Positions 32,175 to 45,198 of a stretch of DNA of 64,000 bases are shown here, piece by piece. Both the position numbers and the translations under genes were made by a program. The notes beneath the pieces were generated by a model, which was given only the letters and a program-made list of their open reading frames with translations, ran no database searches and was not told where the DNA came from. Within the stretch, counting starts at the first letter, position 1. Every line of letters starts with the position of its first letter. The DNA is from Catonia carolina (taxonomy: Eukaryota > Arthropoda > Insecta > Hemiptera > Achilidae): NCBI GenBank assembly GCA_035578175.1, contig JAQMRL010000040.1:992001-1056000 (forward strand). Reading direction: 5' to 3'.

Positions 32175-33055
32175 CGAGTTGTGGCTATTAAAAACCAGAC
32201 TGACGTTGCAAAAAATTTAATTTTAATTTTATACGTAATCACTTAGTGTCACCTTCAATATCCACTCCTTCTCTATTCCTACAACGCCCCATGCCAATTT
32301 TCCATTGTTGGAAACAGTGCTGGAAGGCATCTTCTTTCAGCTCTTTCAGGACACGTGCCGCTTTCTCTTTTACAGATTCCACAGACTCAAATCTTGTCCC
32401 TTTTAATGTAGATTTCACCTTAGGGAACAGGCAGAAGTCACATGGTGCAAGATCTGGTGAATAAGGTGGATGTTCTAACACTGAGATGCTGTACTTGGCT
32501 AGGAACCTCTTGACAGATAACGCGGAATGAGCTGGCGCATTGTCTTGGTGGAGAACTCATGATTTGTCCTTCCACATTTCGGGGCGTTTTTTTTTTTTAC
32601 TCTTTGATGTAGTTAGAAAGTACCTCAAGGTAGTAATATTGATTAATTGTTTGACCTTCAGGAACCCAGTGAAGATACACAATCCCATGGATATAAAAAA
32701 AACAATCATCATTACTTTAAATTTTAACTTGCTCATTCGAGCTTTTTTTTTGGCTTTCGTCGAAGTTTGGCTCTTCAAGTGCATGAATTGGCGCTTCATT
32801 TCTGGATCATAAGTAAAAACCACGTTTCATCACATGTTATTATCGTTTCAAAAATATTTGGGTTATTTTCAATCGCGTACAAAGTGTTAGTACAAACATT
32901 TTTGAGTGGCACACGTCCTGAAGGAGCTGACAGAAGATGACTTCCAGCACTGTTTCCAACAATGGAAATTCTCATGGATCGTTGTAGGGATAGAGAAGGA
33001 GTATATATTGAAGGTGACAATAAGTGATTACGTATAAAATTAAAAATAAATTTTA
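32175..33055 (-). mobile_element. Mariner family M3, fold-back copy (independent junction)
   Basis: TA then CGAGTTGTGGCTATTAAA at the left end. Minus-strand transposase segments fill 32239-32900. The last about 140 bp (32912-33055) are the 3' coding end in plus orientation, an inverted copy of the left end. The junction (ACATTTTTGAG then TGGCACACGTCCTGAAGG) differs from the 40 and 60 kb copies. The right terminal repeat is lost. Confidence 0.8.
32239..32900 (-). pseudogene. Mariner (M3) transposase, degraded
   Basis: Fragments in family order on the minus strand: EMKRQFMHLKSQTS and KARMSKLKFK (middle), RPEMWKDKS, then LEHPPYSPDLAPCDFCLFPK with the third catalytic Asp, and QHCFQQWKI to the stop. 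Frameshifts separate the pieces (32557-32823 and 32239-32481 are the open parts). Confidence 0.8.
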
Positions 33056-33717
33056 CAAATAATTATCAATTACAAAAATTAATTACAAATAATTATCGAG
33101 TTACACGCCTCTAAAACGCATGAAATTTGTTGCGGTAGCAAAAAACCAGGTCTTTTTGTCTTCTAACCTCGATATGGCCATTTTTAAACAATATTAAAAA
33201 TGTAGGTTTATCATGAGTCAACGCAGAATAAAATTGGCTAAATTTTGATGTAAAGTATATTAAAATCCGTTTTATAGTTTTGGAGATGCTTTGGGTTCAA
33301 ACTCGGGTGTCTATGATTATGAAACCGATAGTAGATGATATCATCACATGGCGGAGAAAAAGTAATACATTTATCTCTTCAGGCGTTAAATATTGAAGTG
33401 AATTATTTACTATGTAATTTCAAATGATATAAATCTTTCAAAAGAAAATTTTATGCTCTTAAGTAAAAGTAAACGAATGTCTGTTGTTAAACAAAATGAA
33501 TTGGTGTTGTAAACCTTGGCATGAAAATAAAACTAAGTTATTACAAATTACAGTAGTAAAATTCGTACTTGGAAGATAACCATAGAGCTATTTTCTCAAG
33601 CGATATTGGCATCTCTAAAAGGTGATTGTGTCTTGACCACACAGAACCTTTCATTATTAGCGCTTGCCACACAGTGAAACCTTAAAAGGTTTCTAAAAGG
33701 AAACTTATCAAAAAAAA
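33056..33717. other. Unassigned sequence containing repeat E
   Basis: 33203-33340 (ATTTTGATGTAAAGTATATT, GTTTTGGAGATGCTTTGGGTT) recurs at 54165-54290, so part of this is an interspersed repeat (family E). The remainder shows no recognisable feature. Confidence 0.5.
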
Positions 33718-34378
33718 ATCTGGTGTGAAACACTCAAAAAACGTTCTCTTGTCAATGCAAATAATGAACAATATAACCTAATATTGGTAGTAAAACATTA
33801 GAAATAAACAAAAAAACTAACCTCAATAAAATTGAAAAAAATAAAAAAAATAAATAATATTACCTATTATAATAAAAAATAATAATAATATTTATTATTA
33901 TTATTATTATTTGAATAAAAATAATTGAAAAAAGGCGCTGGAGTAGAGACCTGCTAATTTAATATACAAATTTTATTCTTGGGGAGGAACCAATGGGGGC
34001 CCTACCACTCTCATGCCTATCATGTTATTTACATTATTATCTTTATCATCACATTTGCTTGTTGTAAAATTTTACAATTGTAAATAAAGAATTAAAGAGA
34101 AAAAAATTTGATTACATACACTTTTGTCGTAAAATAGGCCGAAATCTTTTAAACAATCGATTTTTTTTACACGTTTTCGTGAAAAAAAAAACAGAAAATC
34201 GCTAATTACCGCTAAACTAAGCGTTATACAAAAAAATGTTTAAAATAAAAGTTGTAAGATTTTAAATTGTCTACAACTTTTATTATATAAATTTTGCGCT
34301 AAAATGCGTATTAACGCCGATATCTTAAAAAAAATGTTTACGTTAAAATAGTTTCTCCAAGAATTTCAGCAGACATGA
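33718..34378 (-). mobile_element. HINE family A split by an A-tailed insert (A17)
   Basis: 3' end at 33718-33829 and interior at 34105-34378. The segment between (33830-34104) is ATT-rich and ends TAAATAAAGAATTAAAGAGA plus an A run, resembling a polyadenylated retroposon. No target duplication was confirmed. Confidence 0.65.
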
Positions 34379-34446
34379 TTGAGTTATTTTTTAAATTTTA
34401 CATCGTTTACTATGATTAAACATAATATATTGCAGGGGTCATTTTT

Positions 34447-34743
34447 ACTTTCTCTTGTCTGTATGAATATGTAGGAAGGAAAGTATTGTTTTATATGTCG
34501 ATTTTTCAAAATCGAGTTTTCAATCCTGCGCAGAATGAATGAGGAGAGAATACCGTTGAAGGTCTGGAACTGGATTCCTGCAAACAGAAATAAGCGTGGA
34601 AGACCGCGAAAGAAATGGATCTCCAACGCCCGCATTCAAATGGAAAGTAAAGGACTTTTTGAAGGAGACTGGATCGATAAGGAAAGATGGCGATTGTGAT
34701 GCGAGAAGCGACACAACTGACGTTGTAAAAAACTCGCTATATA

Positions 34744-34785
<42 letters not shown>

Positions 34786-35453
34786 TGAGTTTTCACCGGA
34801 TCTACACGTTTTCAGACCCGCTGAACCCAAAAAACATGTTTTTAGGGATTGGTGTGTGTGTATGTGTGTGCGCGCGCGCGTGCGTGAACAGAATATCTCA
34901 AGTACGGAACATCGTACGAACTTGAAACTTAAGTTATATACCACTTGTTTTTTCAAGATTGTTTTTTTAAGATAGCGGCTTTAATATGCATTTTACCGGA
35001 AAAATGTATATAATAAAAGTTTTTGAGAATTTAAAAACCTACAACTTTAATTCAAACATTTTTTTGTATAATGCTTAGTTTAGCGGTAATTAGCGATTTT
35101 CTGTTTTTTCTCACAAAACCGTGTAAAAAGTAGATTTTTTAAAGATTTCGGCCTTAGTATGTATTTTACGTCAAAAGTGTCCATGATCAAATTTATAGGA
35201 ACTTAAAAGATCTACAACTTTTATTTAAAGCATTTTTCTCTTCAGAGCCTAGTTCAGCGTGAAAGAGTGATTTTCCGTTTTTTAAGCCAAACTAGGTAGA
35301 TTTTCATTTTGCGTCTTTCATATGTGATTAAAATAAGGTTATGTTTATTGAGGTTAGTTTTTTGTTTATTTCTAATGTTTTATTACTAATGTTAGGTTAT
35401 ATTGTTAATGATTTGCATTGGCAAGAGAAAGTTGTGTGAGTGTTTCACACCAG
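34447..35453 (+). mobile_element. HINE family A with nested LINE and internal deletion (A18)
   Basis: 5' end at 34447, 3' hairpin ending CACCAG at 35453. A LINE fragment sits at 34523-34786. About 200 bp of the middle are missing after ATACCACTT (34947), where the sequence jumps to the AAGATAGCGGC region. Confidence 0.8.
34523..34786 (+). mobile_element. 5'-truncated LINE end in HINE, 9-bp target duplication, (TA)n tail
   Basis: GAGTTTTCA flanks it at 34514-34522 and 34787-34795. It reads RRMNEERIPLKVWNWIP and KRGRPRKKWIS, the RT C-terminal end of an RTE-like LINE. It ends in a (TA)n run (34741-34784), different from the AAG and GAC tails of other LINEs here. Confidence 0.8.
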
Positions 35454-35667
35454 TTTTTTTTTTAATATTAATACGTGACGATGTCAATTCACGTATGTGG
35501 ATCGCTGATCAATAAAGATTTATTTATTTATAAAAATGTTTTTAGATACCAGAAAAACAATTCTAGGGATCATTTTAATCGAAAGTAATAAAATTGAACA
35601 AAAGAATTGTTATTAAATGTAGAGAAAGTAAAATATCTGTTGGGACATCAAAGATATTAAACTGAAA
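35454..35667. other. Unassigned spacer
   Basis: No recognisable feature. Confidence 0.3.
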
Positions 35668-36480
35668 TAAAAATAAAAGGTTCTATCACTATAGTCTGTG
35701 CAATATGAATGGGCTTGAAATAAAAGTTGTTGGATTTGTAATTTCTTACAATTTTAGTTATATAAACACTGCAGCCTTAAAATGCATATAATGGATGCAA
35801 TCTTAAAAAGATTTTTTTACCACGAAAGTACAGCTCTTCCAAGAATTTCAGCCGACTTGTCGCTTACCATATCTTGTAGAGGATAAAAAATTTAGTAAAC
35901 CAGGCGATTTAAAAAAAAAATCGTAGGACCAGTTTTTGAGAAAATCGCAAAAACGTGAAAAATTACACAAATAAACTACTATTTCCGGTTGACCGATTTT
36001 GATGAAAATGTTCGTGTCGGTCCGGTAGTGGTGTCTAACCTAAGTTTTAAGTTTCAAGTTCGTACGATTTTCCGTTCTTGAGATATTCTGTTCACACACA
36101 CACAGACCAATCGCTAAAAACATGTTTTTTTGGATTCAGGGGGTCTGAAAACGTGTAGATCCGGTGAAAACTCGATTTCGATAAATCGACATGAAAACAA
36201 TACTTTCCTTCCTATATATTCATATAGGCAAGAGAAAGTAATAAAAGGTTCTATCACTATAGTCTGTGCAATATGAATTGGCTTGAAATAAAAGTTGTTT
36301 GATTTGCAATTTCTTACAATTTTAGTTATATAAACACTGCAGCCCTAAAATGCATACAATGGATGCAATCTTAAAAAGAGTTTTTTACCACGAAAGTACA
36401 GCTCTTCCAAGAATTTCAGCCGAAATGTCGCTTACCATATCTTGTAAAGGATAAAAATTTATTAAATGATGCGATTTACA
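35668..36480 (-). repeat. Tandem duplication of diverged HINE sequence (A19)
   Basis: 35668-35905 and 36240-36477 are direct copies (AAAAGGTTCTATCACTATAG to ATATCTTGTA) of a diverged HINE interior. The left copy continues into a normal HINE 5' half with a short (CA)n, ending GGCAAGAGAAAGT at 36239, immediately before the second copy starts. Confidence 0.75.
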
Positions 36481-36487
36481 AAAAAAA

Positions 36488-37418
36488 TCTGGTGTGAATC
36501 ACTCACACGACTTTCTCTTGCCAATGCAAATAATAACCAATATAATTTAACATTAGTAATAAAACATTAGAAATAAACAAAAATCTAACCTCAATAAACA
36601 TAACCTAATTTTAATCATATATTATGAAAGACGCAAAATGAAAATCAACCTCAGTTTGGCTTAAAAAATACGGAAAATCACTCTCATGCTAAACTAGGCT
36701 CTGCAGAGAAAAATGCTACAAATAAAAGTTGTAGATCTTTTAATTTCCTATAAATTTTATTATATACTTTTTCGTTGCAAAATGCATACTAACGGTTGAA
36801 ATATTTTAAAAATCGATTTTTTAAACGTTTTCGTGAGAAAAATACAGAAAATCGCTAATTACCGCTAAAGCAAGCGTTATACAAAAAAATGTTAGGAATA
36901 ACAGTTGTCGAATTTTAAATTTTCTACAACTTTTATTATATACATTTTTGCGCTAAATGCATATTAAAGCCGCAATCTTAAAAAACAATTTTTTACGTGA
37001 AAACAGTCTCTCCAAGAATTTCAGCAGACATAACGCCTACCCTATCTTCTAAAGCATAAAAAATTTAGTAACGAGGCAATTTTTAAAAAAATCGTAGGAC
37101 CTGTTTTTGAGAAAATCGCAAAAAAGTGAAAAATTACACGAATAAACACTACTTCCGGTTGACTGATTTTGATGAAAATGTTCGTCACGGGTCCGGTAGT
37201 AATGTCTAATTTAGGTTTCAAGTTCGTACGATGTTCCGTTCTTGAGATATTCTGTTCACACACACACACACACACACCCACACACCTATCGCTAGAAACA
37301 TGTTTCCTTTGGTTCAGGGGGTCTGAAAATGTGTAGATCCGGTGAAAAGTGGATTTCTTAAAATCGACATGAAAACAATACTTTCCTTTCTATATATTCA
37401 TATGGGGCAAGAGAAAGT
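36488..37418 (-). mobile_element. HINE family A, full length (A20)
   Basis: Inverted 3' end TCTGGTGTGAATCACTCAC at 36488 and 5' terminus at 37418 (GGGGCAAGAGAAAGT). Microsatellite short (37257-37285). 931 bp. Confidence 0.85.
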
Positions 37419-37790
37419 AAAAATATGTAGTTAAAATATTACTAATGTATTGGATTCATTTTAACGTCAGTATAGAATGCCGCAATGTTTATTCTTTTCT
37501 CTGTAATTAAATAAAAAAATAAATGGTCCGCAGCGCTTTAAAATTGTGCAAGTTCTGCCACGGTAAGTGACCACACAATATGACTTCATCTAATGCAAAT
37601 GCAATAACCACACAAATTGTACAATTGCAATCTTATATAACATTTTATAATGATCTGTTCACTGAAGATTTACATTCATTTATAATTATAAATTATAAAT
37701 TGAAAAATTCACTGATCGATAACAAAGACAGCTTGAAATTCATCTGAATTATTTGTCAGTGAACTTTCTACAAAATAGATTTTTAAAAAA
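37419..37790. other. Unassigned sequence
   Basis: AT-rich, no recognisable feature between two minus HINEs. Confidence 0.3.
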
Positions 37791-39127
37791 TCTGGTGTGA
37801 AACACTCGCACAACTTTCTCTTGCCAATGCAAATAATTAATAATAATCCTAACATTAGTAATAAAACGTTAGAAATAAACAAAAAAAACTAACCTCAATA
37901 AACATAACCTAATTTAAACACGAGTGAAAGCCGCAAAATGAAAATCAACTTCAGTTTGGCTTAAAAATACGGGAAATCACTCTTTCACGCTAAACTAGGC
38001 TCTGTAGAGAAAAATGGTCTAAATAAAAGTTGTAGATCTTTAAATTTCCTATAAATTTAATTATATACACTTTTGTAGTAAAATGCATAGGTACTAAGGC
38101 CGAAATCTTAAAAAAATCAATTTTTCCACGTTTTCGTGAGAAAAAAAACAGAAAATCGCTAATTACCACTAAACTAAGCGTAATACAAAAAATTTTTGGA
38201 TTAAAGTTGTAGGATTTTAAATTCTCTACATTTTTTATTATGTAAGGTTTTGCGCTAAAATCCATATTAAAGCCGTAATCTTAAAAAAACATTTTTTTAA
38301 GAGAAAACAGCCTCACCAAGAATATCAGCAAACGTGGCGCCAACCCTTTCTTGTAGAGCATAACAAATTTAGTAAACTAGGCGATTTTAAACAAAATCGT
38401 AGGACTAGTTTTTGAGAAAATCGCAAAAAAGTGAAAAATGACTCGAATAAACTACTACTTCCGGTCGACCGATTTTGATGAAAATGTTCGCGTCGGGTCC
38501 TCTAGTAGTATGTAACTTAAGTTTCAAGTTTCACGTTCCTACGATGTTCCGTTCTTGAGATATTCTGTATACACTCATACACACACACACCCAGACCAAT
38601 CGTTAAAAACATGTTTTTTGGGTTCAGGGGGTCTGAAAACTTGTAGATCTGGTGAAAACTCGATTTCGAAAAATCGATATGAAAACAATACTTTTCTTCC
38701 TGTTGTTTAGGTCAACAGCCGAAAGGCTGGTTTGAACCTGTAGAGGTTTTACTAAGTAAAACGAGGAGTGAGGTGGTTTACCATTGCCTTCCTCACTGAG
38801 TGGAAAAGTACGCTTAACAGCATGCCGGGCCCTCTGAAAAGCACATATTTTCCACTCTGCAAATGACACCTTCACTTCATTCACCACAGGGTCTGGCTGT
38901 ATAGTGAAATTCATTACTTTCAGAGAAGATAACTCTGATTAGTGTCTTTGACACCTCTACCTCTTCTGTTCTTAAATGATTCAGTCATTTGATTGGCTGA
39001 CCATGTGATAAGAAACAGAACTATTTATTTTAGCCCTGCAACAAACAGATTGAGTGTAAATAATTTGACACTCCACCTGTCTGTTATGGGCAGGCTTTTC
39101 TTCCTATATATTAATATAGGCAAGAGA
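37791..39127 (-). mobile_element. HINE family A interrupted by retroposon B (A21)
   Basis: Runs from TCTGGTGTGAAACACTCGC to CTTTTCTTCC (38700), then resumes after the insertion at CTTTTCTTCCTATATATT and ends with GGCAAGAGAAAGT near 39130. Confidence 0.85.
38701..39099 (-). mobile_element. Retroposon family B inserted in HINE A21
   Basis: About 395 bp with a 9-10 bp target duplication (CTTTTCTTCC). This defines the family ends: TGTTGTTTAGG at the 3' (tail) side and GTTATGGGCAGG at the 5' side. Contains the shared frame at 38624-38914 (NEVKVSFAEWKICAFQRARH). Confidence 0.85.
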
Positions 39128-39129
39128 AA

Positions 39130-39435
39130 GTAAAAGTTATAAACTGTAAAAAAATTAAAAATTAACTACCATGTTATTATAATTCGAAATCGTATTACCG
39201 AAAGTGTCGGATTATTAAGTATTGGAATAATTAGAAATGAACGGTTATAACATTCGGTCATTCAGTAGGCTATTACCAGACAAGTTGTCAGTAATTTCTT
39301 TTTCAACACTATTACATAAGCATGGCGTTCACACTGTTCGGTCGGTGTGTGAATAACCCTGACCGTGCAATGCTTGTCACATTCAACGCCTTACTTCTAA
39401 ATAGATCGCCGCTGAATGCATCACAGTGACAAAAA
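39130..39435. other. Unassigned spacer
   Basis: No recognisable feature. Confidence 0.3.
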
Positions 39436-40357
39436 TCTGGTGTGAAACACTCACACAACTTTCTCTTGCCAATGCAAATAATTAAAAATATAACCTAACA
39501 TTAGTAATAAAGCATTAGAAATAAAAAAAAATAACCTCAAAAACATAACCTTATTTTAATCATGAGTGAATGACGCAAAATGAAAATCAACCTCAGTTTG
39601 GCTTAGAAATACGGAAAATCACTCTTTCTCTCTAAACTAGGCTCTGTAGAGAAAAATGCTATAAATAAAAGTTGTAGATCTTTTAATTTTCTATAAATTT
39701 AATTATATACACTTTTGTCGTAAAATGCATACTAAGGCCGAAATGTTAAAAAAATCGATTTTTCTCACGTTTTCGTGAGAAAAAAACAGAAAATCGCAAA
39801 TTACCGCTTAACTAAGCGTTATACAAAAAAATGTTTGAAATAAAAGTTGTAGAATTTTACATTTTCTACAACTTTTATTATATAAGTTTTTGCGCTAAAA
39901 TTTATATTAAAGCCGTAATCTTAAAAAAACAACGTTTTTACGTGAAAACAGCCTCACCGAGAATTTCAGCAAACATGGCGCCTACCCTATCTTGTAGAGA
40001 ATAAAAAATTGAGTAAAATAGGCGATTTTAAAAAAAATCGTAGGACCAGTTTTTGAGAAAATCGCAAAAAACTGAAAAATTATACGAATAAACTACTACT
40101 TCCGGTTGACCGATTTTGATGAAAATGTTCGTGTCGCGTCCGGTAGTGGTATGTAACTTAAGTTTCAAGTTTCAAGTTCGTACGACGTTCCGTTCTTGAG
40201 ATATTCTGTTCACACACACACAGACCAATCGCTAAAAACATGTTTGTGTGGGTTCAGGGGGTCTGAAAACGTATAGATCCGGTGAAAACTCGATTTCGAA
40301 AAATCGACATGAAAACAATACTTTCCTTCCTATATATTCATATAGGCAAGAGAAAGT
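39436..40357 (-). mobile_element. HINE family A, full length (A22)
   Basis: Both termini; microsatellite reduced to a few CA units (40211-40222). 922 bp, among the best preserved copies. Confidence 0.85.
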
Positions 40358-40475
40358 AAAAGTGGGTCCAGAAAGTACTGTTGTACGTTTTCAAAGTAAA
40401 ACTTGTAGTATCCTACTCCTTCCACATGTAGGTACTACCTACTTAATTTCATGAATACGGTCGGACCTCCATATA

Positions 40476-41331
40476 CGAGGAGTGGCTATTAAAAAACGAG
40501 ACTGAGGTTGTAAAAAATTTAATTTTAATTTTATACATAATCACTTAATGTCACCTTCATTATACACTCCTTCTCTATCCCTACAACGCTCCATGCGAAT
40601 TTTCCATTGTTGGAAACAGTGCTGGAACTCATCTTCTGTCAGCTCCTTCAGGACACGTGCCGCTTTCTCTTTTACACATTCCACAGACTCAAATCTTGCC
40701 CACTTTAATGCAGATTTCACCTTACGGAACAGGTAGAAGATAAGAGAACCTGTGATAAAATGTGGTTTTTTTACTTATAATCCGGAAATGAAGCGTCAAT
40801 CCATGCACTGGAAGCGCCAAACTTCACCGAAAGCCAAAAAAGCTCGAATGAGCAAGTCAAAATTTAAAGCAATGATGATTTTTGTTTTATATCCATGGGA
40901 TTGTGTACCTTCACTGAGTTCCTGAAGGTCAAACAATTAATCAAATCATGGGTTCTCTAGCAAGACAATGCGCCAGCTCATTCCTCGTTATCTGTCAAGA
41001 GGTTTCTAGCCAAGTACAGCATCTCAGTGCTAGAACATCCACCTTATTCACCAGATCTTTCACCATGTGACATGTACCTGTTCCCTAAGGTGAAATCTAC
41101 AATTAAAGGGACAAGATTTGAGTCTGTGGAAACTGTAAAAGAGAAATCGGCGCGTGTCCTAAAGGAGCTGACAGAAGATGACTTCCAGCACTGTTTCTAA
41201 CATTGGAAAATTCGCATAGATCGTTGTAGGGATAGAGAAGGAGTGTGTATTGAAGGTGACAATAAGTGATTATGTATAAAATTAAAATTAAATTTTTTAC
41301 GTTTGTCTCGTTATTTAATAGCCACAACTTG
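40476..41331 (+). mobile_element. Mariner family M3, fold-back copy sharing a junction with 60.3 kb
   Basis: TA at 40474-40475 and 41332-41333. The left arm (40476-40742) is an inverted copy of the 3' end including EGDNK and HCFQQW codons, joined at GGAACAGGTAGAAG to the middle of the transposase (40743 on, KRQSMHWKR, KARMSKSKFKAMM). The right arm is the normal 3' end (41090-41331). 856 bp. The transposase has several frameshifts. Confidence 0.85.
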
Positions 41332-41333
41332 TA

Positions 41334-41533
41334 TCTTTTAGCGTGTAAGACAGCCGCAGTGATTTTCCGTATTTTTAAGCCAAACAAAGGTTGATTATCA
41401 TTTTACATGATTCATTCATGATCAAAATTAGGTTAATATTTCATATTACATTGTTTACTCATGATTAAACATTGGTTATAAATTGTTCATTATTTATATT
41501 GGCGAAAGAAAGTCGTGTGAGTGTTTCACATCC
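41334..41533 (+). mobile_element. HINE family A, 3' fragment (A23)
   Basis: Starts TCTTTTAGCGTGTAAGACAG, abutting the M3 mariner, and ends with the hairpin (GTGTGAGTGTTTCACA) and TCCGA. Diverged. Confidence 0.7.
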
Positions 41534-41914
41534 GATTATTAAACTAATAACAACCTTAAAAATAATTGTAATATAGTTTTTTGTGATGTTACCAATTAAT
41601 ATTGATAGGCTGTTGTTTTCGTACACATTCTTATTATCAATTAATGGTAAAACCGATTTTTAATAACAGTAATTAAGGATTTTCTTTAAAGATTCTCAGC
41701 GTTTGTTGTTTAGTTTCCTTTTTTAAAACTGGAAGATTTTAATAATTAGAAGTTAATTTAATACGAAGATTTATGTACTAGATAACGTATTAACTTGCTA
41801 ATTTTGAGTTTTGCTAAAAATATATGAAATAAATTTTTTTAATAAGCCGAAAACTGATTATTAAATTGCATATTATGCAATTTAAAAAAATTTGCGTGCG
41901 TGTTTTTAATGATA
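41534..41914. other. Unassigned sequence
   Basis: AT-rich, no recognisable feature. Confidence 0.3.
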
Positions 41915-42669
41915 AAGTAGACTCTCAAAAATCCGGATCGCGCTAGTCCGGACTCCGGATAGTCCGGACGATGATTTTTTTTACTTTATTTTCTGAAAAT
42001 TTACAACTTTTAAATTAACAACCAGTAAAAAGTTTTCATGGGATTGGCCCGATGAACGATCATGCGATTAGCACTATAATTTGTGTATAGGTACTTTTTA
42101 ATAATAATTGCGTATATAAAATGTATGTAAATGACTTTTTTTGTCATTTAGGGCCCACAGTTGTTTGCGTCGTCGGGAGCTCTGTGTTTCAGTAAAATCT
42201 ATGTTTATGATTTTACGAGGCATTTTATTTAATCCCAGAACCGTACTTTACTAAGCACAGTACCGTACTACAGTACATTTAGATTTTATTTAGTTGATCG
42301 TGTAATTACTCTATAATTGAGACATATATGACGTTCATTGTTACATGTTTGAAATCCGTAACTTGCAAATCTTACAAAGAGTGCAATCGAATCTTATTAC
42401 GGTACAGTAGCGTTAAGTTTAGTCAATGTTTGTGCTTCGTATATTATTATTTAATAATTACAGTACCAGTAGCCTACTGTAATTTATTAGGCCTACAGTG
42501 TTTTAAAGTTTTTTCAGAAGCTCACTCTTATATAAGCAGATAAACGTTAATGCTGATTGTCATAATTATTCGCCATAAAGACGAAATTGCCAACCTCCGG
42601 GAAATCCGGATTTTTCGCAATCCGGACCGGCCGTCCGCCACATTAGTCCGGATTTCTGAGAGTCTACTG
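41915..42669. mobile_element. Pogo/Tigger-like non-autonomous DNA transposon
   Basis: Ends AAGTAGACTCTCAAAAATCC and (inverted) CAGTAGACTCTCAGAAATCC, with TA on both sides. Several CCGGA boxes lie just inside each end. The ends match the style of pogo-superfamily elements. The 755-bp interior has no transposase frame. Confidence 0.75.
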
Positions 42670-42867
42670 TAGCTACTAAATTTTTTACTAATGTATTTTT
42701 ACCGGATCCAAGAATCGAATTTTTTTAATCATAATTTTTAGTTAAACTACTTTTTGATAATTAATCCTTACAGTGCAACTTGCAGCTTGAAATCAATACT
42801 ATTTTATACAGGGTGTTTCATGACGAACGGCTCATACTTCAGAAACTGATTGAACAACTAAAAAAAA

Positions 42868-43663
42868 TCTGGTGTGAAACACTCACAATTTTCTCATGCC
42901 AATGCAAATAATGTCCAATCTAACCTAACATTAGTAATAAAACATTAGAAATAAACAAAAAAATAACCTAAAAAATATAACCTTATTTTAATCATGAGTG
43001 AAAGACGCAAAATGAAAATCGACCTAAGTTTAGCTTAAAAATACAGATAATCACTCTTTCACGCTAAACTTGGCTCTGTAGAAAAAATTCTTTAAAATAA
43101 AGTTTTAGATCTTTCAATTTCCTATAAATTTGATTATATACCTCTTTGTCGTAAAATGCATACCGAAACCGAAATATTAAAGAATCGTTTAAGTTAGGAT
43201 TTTAGGAAAAGAATCTAAAAAGTTAGGATTTTTCACACCTTTTTCGTGATAAAAAAAACAGAAAATCGCTAATTACCGTTAAACTAAGCGTTATACAAAA
43301 AAAGTTAGGCATAAAAGTTGTAGAATTTTCAATTTTCTACATTTTTTATTATATAAATTTTTGCGCTAAAATGGATATTAAAACCGTACTCTTAAAAAAA
43401 ATATTTCTTTACGTGAAAACAGCCTCACCAAGAATTTCAGTAAACATGGCGCCTAACCTATCTTGTTGAACATAAAAAATTTAGTAATTCAGGCGATTTA
43501 AAAAAAAATCGTAGGACCAGTTTTTGAGAAAATCGCAAAAAAGTGAAAAATTATACGAATAAACTACTACTTCCGGTTGACTGATTTTGATGAAAATGTT
43601 CGTGTCGGGTCCGGTAGTGGTATGTAACTTAAGTTTCAAGTTTCAAGTTCGTGCGATATTCCG

Positions 43664-43726
<63 letters not shown>

Positions 43727-43896
43727 GCACGCACGCGCGCGCGCGCACACACACACACACACAGACCAATCGCTGAAAACATGTTTTTTGGGTTCAGGGG
43801 GTCTGAAAACGTGCAGATACGGTAAAACTCGATTTCTAAAAATCGACATGAAAACAATGCTTTCCATCCTATATATTAATATAGGCAAGAGAAAGT
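42868..43896 (-). mobile_element. HINE family A, full length (A24)
   Basis: Both termini. A small internal duplication near 43186-43230 (AAAGTTAGGATTT-like) adds length. The microsatellite mixes (CA)n and (CG)n at 43667-43762. 1029 bp. Confidence 0.85.
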
Positions 43897-44215
43897 AAAA
43901 ATAAAATAAAGAATGGCATAGAAGTTTTACAAATTTCTTTCTACGAGTTTTTGCATATTACTAATTTTAGGAGTATCTAAAGAAGTGATAAAAATGCCAG
44001 TGTATGTGCATGTGGTAAAATATCTACATGATTTAATGGTTTCCGAGAAAAATGTACCTAAATGTTAAAAATCTAAATATCCGGGAACAGGCATTAAACA
44101 AAAAGCCACAAATCAAAAATGAAATGTAGGGCTACTCATACATGCAACAGTTGGTTAGAAAGCTGAACCAACAGTTTTGAGAATATTAAAAACAGTATGC
44201 AGATATTTTAAAAAA
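43897..44215 (+). repeat. Repeat family C, left part without LINE insertions
   Basis: Paralog of 21370-23590. The positions where the two LINEs sit at 21.4 and 22.2 kb are continuous here (TTTCTTTCTACGAGTTTTTG and AAACAAAAAGCCACAAATCA), so this is an empty site for both. Confidence 0.7.
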
Positions 44216-45020
44216 TCTGGTGTGAAACACTCACACAACTTTCTCTTGCCAATGCAAATAATTAACAATAAACCTAACATTAGTATTAAAACATTAGAAA
44301 TGAACAAAAACTAACCTCAAAAACATAACCTTATTTTAATCATGAGTGAATGACGCAAAATGACAATCGAACTCAGTTTGGCTTAAAAATACGGAAAATC
44401 ACGCTTTCACGCTAAACTAGGCTCTGTAGAGAAAAATTCTCTATACAAAAGTTGTAGATCTTTTAATTTTCTATAAGTTTAATTATATACACTTTTGTCG
44501 TAAAATGCATACTAAGACCGAAATGTTAAAAAAATCGATTTTTCTCACGTTTTCGTGAGAAAAAAAAACAGAAAATCGCAAATTACCGCTAAACTAAGCG
44601 TTATACAAAAAAATGTTTGAAATAAAAGTTGTAGGTTTTTAAATTCTCTACAACTTTTATTATAGACTATAAGTTTTTGCGCTAAAATTTATATTAAAGC
44701 CGTAATCTTAAAAAAACAACGTTTTTACGTGAAAACAGCCTCACCGAGAATTTCAGCAAACATGGCGCCTACCCTATCTTGTAGAGAATAAAAATTGAGT
44801 AAAATAGGCGATTTTAAAAAAAATCGTAGGACCAGTTTTTGAGAAAATCGCAAAAAACTGAAAAATTATACGAATAAACTACTACTTCCGGTTGACCGAT
44901 TTTGATGAAAATGTTCGTGTCGCGTCCGGTAGTGGTATGTAACTTAAGTTTCAAGTTTCAAGTTCGTACGATGTTCCATTCTTGAGATATTCTGTTCACA
45001 CACAGACACACACACACACA

Positions 45021-45067
<47 letters not shown>

Positions 45068-45198
45068 CAATCGCTAAAAACATGTTTTTTGGGTTCAGGG
45101 GGTCTGAAAACGTATAGATCCGGTGAAAACTCGATTTCGAAAAATCGACATGAAAACAATACTTTCCTTCCTATATATTCATATAGGCAAGAGAAAGT
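44216..45198 (-). mobile_element. HINE family A, full length, with empty-site paralog (A25)
   Basis: Inserted in repeat C between GATATTTTAAAAA and AAAAACTGAAATTCCC. The paralog at 23.59 kb reads TATTTTAAAAACTAAAAATC without it. The comparison shows insertion into an A run and no target duplication beyond A residues. 983 bp. Confidence 0.9.
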
